In this document: positions 12,101-24,600 of the stretch, piece after piece
How positions within the stretch are numbered: position 1 is the first letter of the stretch
Layout of the letters: every line of letters begins with the position of its first letter
Assembly (NCBI GenBank): GCA_009760855.2
Contig: WPIO01000029.1
Span: forward strand, 281,501 to 345,500
DNA from: Cristatella mucedo
Taxonomy: Eukaryota > Bryozoa > Phylactolaemata > Cristatellidae
Length of the DNA stretch: 64,000 nucleotides
Direction: 5' to 3'
Translations under genes and position numbers: made by a program
Notes under the pieces: generated by a model
What the model saw: only the letters and a program-made list of their open reading frames with translations
The model's database searches: none
Told to the model about the DNA's origin: nothing

Positions 12101-15100
12101 AAGTTAATGTTCTAGATTTGCGTCTATACTGCAAATCGCTTTCTCGAAGAAGCCCCCAAACATAGTCCCCATCATGTTTTCGCTAAACTGTCCTCAGTAA
12201 TGATGTTCAAAGTCCAGTTTATCCTGGTGAGAGTGCTCAAATGGATCCTCCGAGAAAGCTCCCATTTTATCTTTGAATTTTTTAAGATAAGCTTCAATAA
12301 TATGGACTTTGAGGGTCATTCTGCATTCCATTTTTGCATAGTTCTTCTTGAGAGGCTGAACCAGCCGCTCATAATATTCAGCCTTATAATGGCCAAGAAA
12401 GCCATGAACACTGCAACAAACTTTTCCAAGTTGCATTCTTCATTTTGTTCAGCTTATTCGAAAATTTGTCACACTCTATGATCTTCTTTGTCTGTCGTCC
12501 GATGAAGATACTACCTTTGATCGTTACTTCTGACAGGTGTGGAAAGACATGTTGAAGGTACTTGAAGCTGCCGACTAATTATCTAGGTCAGTAAAAACTT
12601 GCTCAATAAGATCTAATTTGATGTGCAGTGTTGGCATTTGGCACCTTACGAGGGTCTACCAACAGTTCCCACTTGCTTTTCCTCTTCCCTTACAGAGAAC
12701 TCGTTCAGTTATGGCCAGTCTCATTTGTGATTGTGCACCTTAATGCTTCGTCTGTCCTATACGGAAAGAAAATAAGGAAACTTGGTGAAACCATCTTGGT
12801 TGCCGATCAGGAAAATGAATTCATGGCACTCAGCAACATCTTGAGTCTGGCGTAGTCCTTTTTGAGGTGCACAGAGCGAGTTATTGGGAGAAATAGATAC
12901 ATGTTCCCGTTATGAATCAGCACGGCTTTGAGGCTGCTAGATGATCTGCCTATGAATAGGAATCATTCACGTGGGTTACCCGTGATTAAATATATAGCCT
13001 TAAATATACTGACCACATGGTTGCAGGAGCACGGCCCATCTTACCGACTGAAGAAGTTGGAAAAACTAGTTGACACTTTCTCTGATCTGCTGCTTTCATG
13101 CTTTTATCTAATAAGTTCCACTCTTTAAGCCTTGATGTCAGAGGCTCAGCATTGGTAAGACTAGGTAAGACCAAGATGTTTAAGCACATCGTTGATGTCA
13201 TTCTGATTGGGAAAGTATGGCTTTCTCTACTCAGCTGCATCAATGAAATTAGGGTCTAGACCTTATATATCTTCCTTGCTATCTGATTTTCTGCTCTCTT
13301 CTAAAGATGGGTGATCCTTCTCCCAAAGTGCAGAGACAGGGAGCTCAGTTCAGTGTGGTGCTGGTGAAACAGATGAAAGAATGTGTGGATAGAAGATGGG
13401 AGGCTTGCTCCTGCCACATCGATGCTGGGAAGGTTCCACACACTGCAGAAGTGGCTGTTGCTTGAGTTGTTATTCGGTTCCTGCCAAATTCTTAATTTAG
13501 CAAACTTCATGGCTCTCTTCTCTTCCCTGTACCCACATGCGATCATACCAGAATTATGCAAGTTAAAAACACAAGGATTCCATCTAGAGAGCAGCAAGCA
13601 ATCATCCACGCTACTGTTCAAAGTTCTCTTGTAGTGTTCACATGTGAAATGAGGTTCCCGGAGCTTGTCTTGATCCCCGAGAATCATGCAGAAGTATGCT
13701 TTTGAGGCCATCCATATGTTAACAGATGCTTTTTCCCAATGTTTTTTTGCTCTCGTCTTGATAAATTGTCCACGCACATGGCGAAATGCATCTGCAAGGT
13801 GTGCAAGCGATGTATTGATGTCGCATCAATAAAATGTGCCAATTCACTATTCTCTTACTCTGCAATGACATACAGTAAAACGTTTGTTTAAAGCACCTGT
13901 ATTGTTACATTTCTATGTATGCTACTCAATAATGTTATGACTGCCTATCCCCCCACCAATTCAGGTGGCTGCGCAAAGCGCTATGTATGTGCGAATCTGC
14001 CGTCCACTCACTGCCTCTAAGCAAAGCCGGAGACTTTCAAAATATCACTGTCCTGACCGTAGAGGCAAAGCATTTTTTGTGGAACGATAGCTATTTTCTA
14101 TTTAATTTAGGCACATAAAATTAGGAAAGCACACTTTGCACCCAAGGTCAAAAAGTAAATTCAAATTGGTTACCAAGCATAATTTGTGCGCCCGCATCCT
14201 CAGTTTTATGAAACTCGCGACCGTTTGCTTGTGTGGTGTGTGTGTGTATCCGGCTGTGTGCCTTGAACTTGCAGCACCGGTTCAGGCCAACCAGCTGAGT
14301 GACCTTCGGTTCGATCCTACGAGTGATAGTCTGAGAGCTGAAGACCAGCGTCGATCCTTGCGAGTGACCGGACATCCCGTGACGAGCGGTAAGCTTGCTG
14401 CGCGAGTACAACGTCTGTGTGAATTGTCTTTTGTATGCTCACTCTTATCGATGCTTTGAATGTTATTATAATATTATAACCATCGGACACGCTTCCTTTC
14501 TAGCAGGTTTACTTCTCGTGTGGCACTACACAAATGTCTTATTCAATTGGCAGAAGAGTCCCGGTGGCTTATGTTGCTTAAGGACAGCTATGATACGTCA
14601 TGCATCCTGACACACCCAAAAGTCTCTTGAGAATGTGTATAGCTAATACTGAAGCACTTCCGGCATAGCTACAGGCAACCAGAGGGATGGAGCTGCTGCT
14701 GCAAGTGAGAAGCTGATAGCCGGAAGCTGTGTACACGCTGGGCCCTGAAGCAGACAACTCACTGCTGCCTGCTGCAGGCAATGCAAAAGCCTCTGCCAAG
14801 GCACTTCTGCCACTGCTTAAATAAAGCCGTTGAATAATCTAAGATTTACTTTATATAATAACCGGTGTTAGGGACCTGCTGGTACCTTCCCCAATTTAAA
14901 AGAACCGGTAAATCATCCTGCAGAGGGAAGGAAGTCTTCGTGCACAGTGTCGACAGAAGGGCACAAGTCAAGCACCACAAGTGCTGACACTTTTACAGCA
15001 TTTTCGCTCGTTAGAATGTCGTCGTGGACCCTTTCCATTGCAGCCTTGGGGGAGTAGATAGACCTGAATCCATGAGTAGTGAAATTGTCAGATAATCGCT

Positions 15101-18100
15101 TTGCTCTTGGCCCTTGACAGACACGGGAGATGTGAACCGGTAGGACGATAATTCAAGAGAACACAACCAGGCTTCCTCAACATAGCTTTGTAACAGCACT
15201 CTGTACAAGCGACCGATTACGTGCGCCAGAGCTAATACAAGCAGTAGGGTGTCAGCAAGAGATGCCAGTAATTATGCTGCTACCGGATTGAGTCGAGGCA
15301 TTGCCTTTTGCTATGCCCCCAATAGCCTGGGAATCCTAGTAGGAAATTGCTCCGTTGAAGGATTCAGACTAAGCAGGACGATCATTGCGAACAGAGGCAG
15401 ATATTGTGAGTAAAAGTTCTTACCTACTAATTGGCTGAGGACCAAAAACAAGCTTTCAAATTCGGCATATTCAAAGTGGCTGACAAAAGAGTTGCTCACA
15501 TGCTCGGTGAAGACAGGGTGCAAGTGTAACTTGCATGGCCTGAGTCATGGGCAGGAATGCATTGTATCAATCTCGTTGCCTGATAACACACTAGAATCGT
15601 TTCTTTCGTGTCGGGGGGGGGGGTGCATGGATGCACGCAACAGATCCTGTTTGGGCAAAATTGCATTATTCATCTACACTATTATAGAGATCTGCTTGGT
15701 AACTTTCAATGATTTCCTACCACTTTCTCAAGTTCAAGTGCTTGTTTTGTTGACCTAAAAAAAGTTCAGGCTCACGAAATCAGAAGTTTGGCTTTCCTAC
15801 TACTACGTGAGTAAATTTTTTGGCAGTGTTTTGCTGCACCGTTATACGATCGAAATTATTGGTTGACTTTCGTCAGAAGCAGGGATACTAATATTTATAA
15901 GGAAGTTAATATGATTTTGGTACGTGGCGGTCAACTTGGGTAGCTATGCTCAAATTATCGACGTTTTCCACATTTAATTCACCACGCGATGACGAATTAT
16001 AACTATCATTCATATTTTTGCTGTTGAACTCGGCAAAGCAGCATCGGCGATTGGGTCAGTAGACCCACAGCAAGGACATGGCAGCCATTGAGTCTTTGAA
16101 GGATGTTCACTTGTCTGAACCAATGATTTTTTTTGCGATTAGCACCTACAAAAATATCTAGGGCAACCCAGTAAGAAGACCGCGTGCAGTGTCCCTGGCA
16201 GTGGCGCTAAAAAGATGGCCACCGCTTGCACTTGGAGCCGCGCCTGGGTCGGGCACTCGTGACTGGCAGTGCGCACACCCGGACTGCCCGTACTGCCCGG
16301 TCTCAGACCGTCAAACTTGCCAGCAGTGGATGCGACGGTCCGACCCGTGCCCGAGCGTGTCTGTCTGCTGCACGCGCTCGCGGCTCTGGCTCGCTGCTCC
16401 ACGCGGGCACCCTGTGTGTGCTCTCGGTCCTGCGGTCCGTCGGTGCATTACACAGCCAACGCCCTGTCATGCGTTGCAGCTCGGGTCGCAGCAGCGGCGG
16501 CCTACAAGCTGCCCGCAGAGGCAGCAGCGCAGCAGCTGCCGCCGTTGCTGCTGCTGCTGCGCATTTGCCGGCGCTGGAGCTGCGCGACTTTGCACCGCTG
16601 GCGGTCGCGTGGCAGTTTGGCGAGCCCGGGTCACCGTTCGTCGGTCGTCGCTGGGTGTTCGATGCAATCGAAGCAGCTCTGCTGCCGGCCGAGAACGGTC
16701 GAGGAGTGCAGGCGCAGTCAGCGAGTGGTGCCGGCAGCGGCGTGGTCATCTTCGGTGGCCCGGGCACGGGCAAAACCGCCATCGTGAGGCAGCTGTTCGA
16801 TTGCAGCCCATTGGCTGAACTCTCTGGTACGACCAGACCCGGCGCGACGATGCAAGCTCAACGCGTTCGCCCGAATGCCGTCCGCGTCCACTCCTTCGAG
16901 CGACTTTGCCACATCGATTTAACTCTTTCGCGGCCCGGGTCCTGCGACGTTCTGCGATCGCTCAAACCTGGCTACCTTTGCAGGCCATTTGCGAGCCTCT
17001 CGGAAGCAGCAGGCACCGCTGGCGGCAGCTGCGCACGGAGAGCACCTGACCGCCGTCGCTGGCTCGTCGGCATTGCGTCGGATCGGCTTGGCCGTCGTCG
17101 CTTGTCACCTGTGTCGTGCCGACGACAGCATCACGTGCGACGCAGCCGAGTTTGTGCGCAGCGTCGCGTCGCAGATGGCCCGGCTGCCGAGGCTGGCCGC
17201 CTACGGTGCCGCCTTGGGTTGCGACAGAGGGCTTCGCGAGGCGGTCGGGCTGGCCGCGTGCCTTCGCGATCCGGCGGCCGCTTTCGAGGCCGGCATTGTG
17301 TCACCTCTCAAATCGTTGCGAACCCGGCGCCTGATTGATGAAGGCGAGCTCGTCATCCTTGTCGATTCCGTGGAGGATTCGGAATACCACAAGCCCGACT
17401 GCAGTGGCTACACCATTGGCTCTCTGCTTGCCGGTGTCCTTCCCCTGTGCTCGGCGTCGTGTGTGCGCTTCGTCGTCACCGTACGATCGGCAATGTATGG
17501 CAGCATCCACACGCTCGGATTCAGTCCTCTGTGCCTCGATCTGCCCGAAGGATCAGCGGCAGGATCCGAAGCGACAGGCTTCGCCTGCAAGCCGGCAGGC
17601 CACCCGGACCTCGAGAGGCCGGCGAGCATCGGCGAGCAGCCTCTGGAGTGCGACGGCTGCAGCGGAAGCAGTGCCCAGGACATCGTCGAGCTCTTTTGCC
17701 TAAGGGTCAGGCGCTCGAGCAGGCTTCGAGCACGCATCAGCAATGCTGCGTGCTCGGCGAGCAGGCTTCCGAGTGCCGACGTCGCCGCCGGCAAGCAGCA
17801 GTGGTTCGAGGCCAGCTCGCCTGACAGCAACATAGCAGCACGCCACTGCGTGCCGCTGCTGCATCTGCTCAACTGCAGCCGCGGGAGCTTCTTGTTCTGC
17901 GAGCTGGTGCTCGAGCTGGTCGAGGACGGCCGGCTGACGATCAAGGACGGCGGCGGCAGCGCCAAGGGGTTGCCGACCGATCTGGCCGGCTTGTTTCAGC
18001 TCATCACCAGCCTTCAGTTTCCGAGCTTGCGATCGTTCGAGCGTGTGGCGCCGATAGTGAGCGTGTGCTCGGCCTCGCTGTCTCCCCTCACGGCAGACGA

Positions 18101-21100
18101 GATATTTCGGTACGTGAATGCCGGATGCATCAAGGCGTTCATGTCCTGGAATGACTTTGAGCAGCGGATGCTTCTGCTGAGTGCCTGCCTTCGGACGACA
18201 GACGGTGGCCGCGTTCGCTTCGTCCACTCGTCGTGGAGGGAGTGGTTCTCGTGGCGAGACGAAGGCCAGAGCAGCAAGTTCCTGTGCGATCCGAGGTAGG
18301 CCGATCATCGCAGCCGATTGGCAGGCGTATTGGTAGTGTACTTGATGTACTCTGCAGAAGTGTGTCCTCATTTAGAGCATGCTAATGTCGGCACTCGTAA
18401 GTGCCAGGGTGCTGACGGCTGATGTGTACAAAGAAAATGCAGCGGTTTGCTAGGACAGATACCGGTGGCTCAGAGGTTCTGATTCCTGACCGTTGTCAGC
18501 TACCGTTGTGGCTGAATGGAGGGTGTTCAAGTAGGATGCATGATGTTAAGTTTAGCAGCCCTAATTCCACGAGTAATACCACGAACTAGGCAACAACGCA
18601 GAGCACATGTCTCAGTACTCTTCTCACATAAGCTGACTGCAGTCTGGATGTACACAATACCCTCTATGGATATGTGTTGATTAACAGCTTGGCTGTATCT
18701 TGATAGTGATCATTACTATGACAGCTTAGGCAAAGGCAGCAGGGCCTTTAGCAGATTGAGGTAGTTTGTCTGCTGACCTTGCCGTAGTGCTGTCTCTTGA
18801 TGCCCAGCTACAATCAATAATGGATGGTGCTGTTTCACTCAGTTTGTTTGATCCGTCTGTCTCCGTGTCCTGGAGCTATAGCCAATTTCAGAAAATGCAG
18901 TCATACCTCGGGTGCCTTTACAATTAGAGCATGCAAAGCCAGGAAGAGATGACACAGTTTGACTTTGGAAAGCCGAATAGCTGCAATGCATGCATTGTGG
19001 GGTAAAATGATGTTGCATAAACTGTGTTCAGCCCTTGAGATAGCCGATGGCTACAACTGCGGACTTTCTTGTGCTGAGGCTTTACTGCCATCGTGCATTC
19101 TGACCCGCACGCAGGTGGATGAATGTGTGGCCAATGGCTACTGACAAAGTTTCTTTTTTTACGCTGATAGAGAAATTCTATTTAGTTGTGACAGGATCCC
19201 GTTAACTATGTGGACCCACAACTGGAAGAGCAAACTGGGAAACAGACTGAGCATGCTAGCCACGCGTTCTGTTCTGCGTGATGCATGTGTTGAGAAGACG
19301 GCCGGCTGGAGATTCAGCTTGTAGCAGTGCTTCTCTAGTGCCGAAAGTTGCCGTGGCTAAACACAAGAGTGGCCAACAGCTGGCAATCATTTCTCAGAGC
19401 TTGAGCACGCCTCTTTGTCATGCTTGCACTGCAAAGAGCTCGCCAGATCATGTAGCAGGATCTGCGGCCTCGCCGCGAGTGCCTCCGTTGCTCGTCATCG
19501 GCGCGTAGCACGACACGGGGTAGACATATGACTTTGCCCTCTCTTGCTGCAGGGCCGGTCACGCCCTGATTGCTCTCGGCATGGCTCGCTCGCCCGCACC
19601 GGTCGTCGGCGAACAAGTGATCGAGCTGGCTCATCACATCCTTAAAGCGCACGTGTACAAGGACGCACGATCGCAGCTGCCCGCTGCATCGGGCATCGAT
19701 GCTGCTGCCGCTGCTCCGGCGGTGGCCCCTCCACCGAGAGACCTGCAAGCCTACTGGCTGGTGCTCGGAGCGTCCGATCTCACCAGCGGCCTGATCTGTG
19801 CGAGAAACCTGTCCACGCCGAACCTCAAGGTCGATATCCACTGCCTGGGTGTGGGCTGCTTATCGTTGCCGTATTTGTGCAGCAGCTGTACAAATACGGT
19901 TAATATGCATTCACTGCTGGCTGGACTACTGCTGGCCTCTGCCACCTGCTGCCACTGCAATGTGTGCATGCTCTGCTGTGTGCGCTTGTTCTTGTGGATG
20001 ACAACGAGGTACGATGCCAGCACATCTTGTAATACTATAGCTCGGTTAACAACCATGGCTGAGGAACCTGTTATAAAACCATTTGGCAGTCTGCAATGCC
20101 CCATATTTGAATGAGGCATGCATCCGCTTGCATAGGAGTTCTGCAAACAAACAGAGTGTCGCCAAATGTTAGACTGCACTGTGCCTTGATTCCCGGCTCA
20201 AAGTTATCGGGTGTCAGCTGCTGGCATCCGACTTCCTATGCTCTTTTTGGCATAGCCGATGCCTGCGTCCTTAGCGCAGATATCTTTCTCCGTCATTGGC
20301 ACACTTTAGGCAGCACGAAGCTCGCCCAGCATAGCGATAATACGTAGTACATTACATGACATTATATTATACATTGTACGTAATAATTATGCAGAGCACA
20401 TGGCATTTGACTTGTACACCTATGACATTTACTTTTCATGTTCAGAGTTAGCTAGAGCCCAGTTATAGTGCTGACTCTGACGCAGTGGCCATGGCCTTTA
20501 CTAAGGCCATCCAGTAGGAGGGTTGGATAGCAGCGCATTGCGTACGGATCGTTGCCGATGTCTCTATGCAATCTCTGATGGCTGAGCTGCTCCTGCACTC
20601 GCCGACAGGCTCGTAGACCTGCTGCATGTGCTCATAGTGCTTTGAAGTCTCCTCAGCAGCTCTTGCGTGACAGTCCTTCGCCGAAAACTCAGCATTTGTA
20701 ACGGCACTAGTCCCTATGCAGATGTGTGACAAATCTAGCATCTCAAAGTAGGGCTAGTGAGTCCTAGCTGGGGCACTAATGCTCGTGCAGGTAATGCCGA
20801 CGATAGCAGAGCACAGTAGCAATCAAGAGCAGCCATGTATTGATAGCAAATCCTTTAATTTAGGACTGGGTATTTTTCACCTCAGCCGTAGAGGCTACTG
20901 TGTGCAGGACGAGCCACTAAGTATATCTGACTGAACTATCCATCTCTCCATCTGGCTTTTTAAAGCTTGTTTGAAACACGGATTCGAACATATCCGGTTC
21001 CTAATAATTACAACTCAAGAACTACCTATAAATGCTATTGCCTACAAATGCTATTGCTTTCGTAATCTTGCTGATTTAGCTTGCCAATGTAAGAATATTC

Positions 21101-21579
21101 AGAATCGAGCATGCACAGCTACCACATTGCCTTTGTGTATGTTTATAATTATAATACGTTTGTATAGCTTCATCAGAGAACCGAATCTCTTTCTAGGCAC
21201 TGTACATATACAGTAAAGAAACCGTGATCAAATGATTTAAGATAGCACGCACAATGTCATATCGAATGACTTGGTGAGCCATGATGGCACACTGGGCAAG
21301 GTGGTTGCTTTCACGACCTCGGTCCTAAGGTCATGGGTTCGAATCCTGCGGTTGGTGATCCTTTATTGCCACTGCAAGCGCCAGTGATCGCCGTAAAGGC
21401 TCTACTGTCGCTATACAAAAGAGGCTGTTAAATCAGCTAGAGGTGAAGAAGAAAGGTAGAGACAGCCAATGAAAGACAGACAGACAGATGGAGGACAAAA
21501 ACGCAAATAAAAAACCGAGGCAGAAAGACACACAGAAAGACACAAATACACGTGCGCGCTGTCAGACGGTGTCAGCATC

Positions 21580-21655
<76 letters not shown>

Positions 21656-24600
21656 GCAGCGAGAGAGTGGGGAGGAAAGAAGGGGGTAGAATCGAGACTG
21701 ACGAAGCATGACTGAAGGGGGAAAACGTAGGCAAGGACGACGGAACCAAGCTGAGCCATCGCCAAAGCAAGCAGCAGCAGTAGCCATGGTCGCTTGACAA
21801 AAACATCCCTTCCTCGCCCGGCTTGTTTAGAACTTAAATTACCTCTGCCCAGACCCCTTCTGCTGCTCCTACCGAAAACACCAGAATGAGTAGTGGCAGA
21901 GCAGCTACATGCATGTATTAAATAAGGCGGTTGCTTTTACGACCTCGGTCCCGAGGTCGTGGGTTCGATTCCTGCGGTGGACGATTCTTTATTGCCACTG
22001 CAAGCGGTGGTGATAGCCGTAAAGGCTCTTCTGTCGCTATACAAAAGAGGCTGTTTAATCAGCCAGGATTTTTTTAAAGGAGAAAATAAATTCTAGTCAG
22101 GATTTTGAGCTAAGCATGCCACCAAGACGGCAACGTATGTGTGCATTACGACCTTATCAGGAATGCTGACCTGGTAAAGTCTCGCTGCTAATACAGCTGG
22201 ATCTGTCGGAGCGTTTTGGGCTGTTATCACCAAGTCCTTAAGTGCTTGTCGTCTCATCTGAGCATCATTGGCAAAGCCTTGCAGTGTTTTAGTTGTTTTT
22301 GTTGCAGTATTTTAGCATTGCTTGTGATTTTTCTGAGGGTATTGATGCTAAAGAGCAGATCGATCGTCTGCTCAGACTTTGAAGTATGAGGTAGTCAAGC
22401 AACGCGTCGACTTTAAGGTTTTGTCACTCACTTTCAGGTCCCTTCGTTCTTTGGCTCCAGCCAACATATCAGATCTGCTCCCCCACCAGGCTAAGCATCG
22501 TCCAGTGGATCGTGAATCATGAAGTTCGAGCACCTTGGCTAAAACCCAAGAAGCGTCACTCAGAGATTCGATAGCCTCATCCCAGAAAAAAGATTTATTT
22601 CTTCTAGGATGCTATACGAATGTCCTATTATTATTATCATTATCCTCGAAATTGACTGTATCAGCCTCTTGTATCTGTAGGGAAACTGAACATCCTAAAA
22701 CCTGAAATCCTTTGGAGACCGTGCATTTAGTACGTATGCTCCCAAAGCCTGGAACTCCCTCCTGACTTGCGTCAGAACATCCCCTGACCTGACCACATTT
22801 AAAAGGAATCTAAAAACACACCTATTTAGGACAGCATTTAGTGGGTCCCTGTGATTCATCCTCGATGTGCTTATGCGTGCTGACACTGTGCATGCTGCCA
22901 CTAACCACATTTGCATGCTGACCCTGTGCATGTCACCCCTAACCATATTATTCATTTTGTTTGTTTTTCAAGCATGATTTTACTTACCATTCAATTGCAT
23001 TTCCCTTTGCAGCAAATGTAAAGCGCCTAGAAAGAGATATAGTTATCTGGGGGCGCTTTATCAAGTGCATTATTATTATTATTATTATTATTTCAAAACG
23101 ACATTTAATTAGATGGTCACACCAGCTCTACAAAAATGTCTGCCTACTGTCACTTATATAAAACAAATTATGCAAATTGTGGGTGCCAAGATTGAGTACC
23201 ACGGCAAAGTTAGTCCATGCATTCATTGCACCTAATCTAGTGTTTTCTAAATTTTTTTCATTGTAGGTTTTCCTACCTGTGCAATAAAGCACCAGCAGAT
23301 GGTCACAAAACAACTAAGCTTGTCTGTCGTAAACGTTGCAATTTCCATGTGATTATCACTTCTCTCTGGCCAGCACAGGGTTCTCTTTAAGCAGTGCATC
23401 GAATCCATGGTTCTGATAGTTCTTTTTGGTCCCTTTGATTATTTTCCTTGGGCCGCATCCCCAGCTCTTAGACATCGGTAGAGTCTTAAACCGTCAAGAG
23501 ACTGACATCACGACATCCCCTGACTTGCCAGCATTTTAAGCATGGCTAGAATCCCATCCTCACAGCATTGGCTTCATCCATTTGAATAGTCCTTTAGTGT
23601 TTGTCTATGTTGCAACCGTGCATGCTAGTATCACTAAACAGCTGATATGCTTTCTCCTTAGACTATTTGAAGTACCTAAAAGCAATTTGATTCTCTTAGG
23701 GTGCTAATGCAAATTCTCTATAGATATTATTAGCATGGTTATATAACCATATAAGGTAGACATGCACGAGGTTAAGGCAGAATTTTTATTAGTTTGCTAA
23801 AAAATAGCACAATCGACTGGCCTGCAGTAATTAGTGAGGCCCGTGATGGCACACTAGGTAAGGCGGTTGCTTTCTCTGAGGTCGTGGTTTCGATTCCTAC
23901 GGTGGGCGATCATTTATCGCCACTGCAATCGGCGGTGATAGCCGTAAAGGCTCTTATGTCGCTATACAAAAAGAGGCTGTTTTATCAGCTAGGATTTATT
24001 TATTATTTTAAATGCATCATATGCTAATGCATTGAAGACGTCCATGCACTCATAGAAGTCTCTCTGCCTCTCTTCTTCTCACTGGTTATACAGTGCGTTT
24101 CTTTTACATACATTTCTTTGTTAGCTTGTCGGGAATACAATTTCATTCAGCTGGCGTCGATGAGCCGAAAGCTAAAAATAATACAATTGATTTAGCGCCC
24201 TCAGAGATCTCCTAATCTCTTTCTAGGCACTTATGCAGTAAATATGATGATGAGTATAATGATGAGTAAATATGAGTAAATATGCAGTAAAGGAAGCATG
24301 ATGAAATGGTAAGTGGTAACATGTACAATGTCAACATGTAAAATATGGTTAGTAGCGTCATGCAGAAGTACACAAAGGACGAATCGCACAAGGACCTACT
24401 AAAGGCTGTGATCAGTCTAGGAATGCGCTAGCAATGTACAATCAGCCCTGGGGCGATTAGCTTTACCAAAAAGTGAAGATCAGCTGATTCAACGGCCTCA
24501 CTTTTATAGAGGCAGACGTGCGGTAGCAACTCCCACTTTCAATGGATGCTTGAAGAATTGCCTTCTGTAGGACTCTAACCCACTATCTAGATCGTAAAGT

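Noticed and set aside
16303-16782. Minus-strand frames opposite TANC core exons 1-2 and similar ones at 17408-18371 and 25403-26008
   Set aside because: Shadow frames of GC-rich coding sequence. No splice structure or family signature on that strand.
21411-21806. Ser/Leu-rich and Arg/Glu-rich frames
   Set aside because: By-products of the (GA)n repeat at 21582-21650 and SINE sequence.
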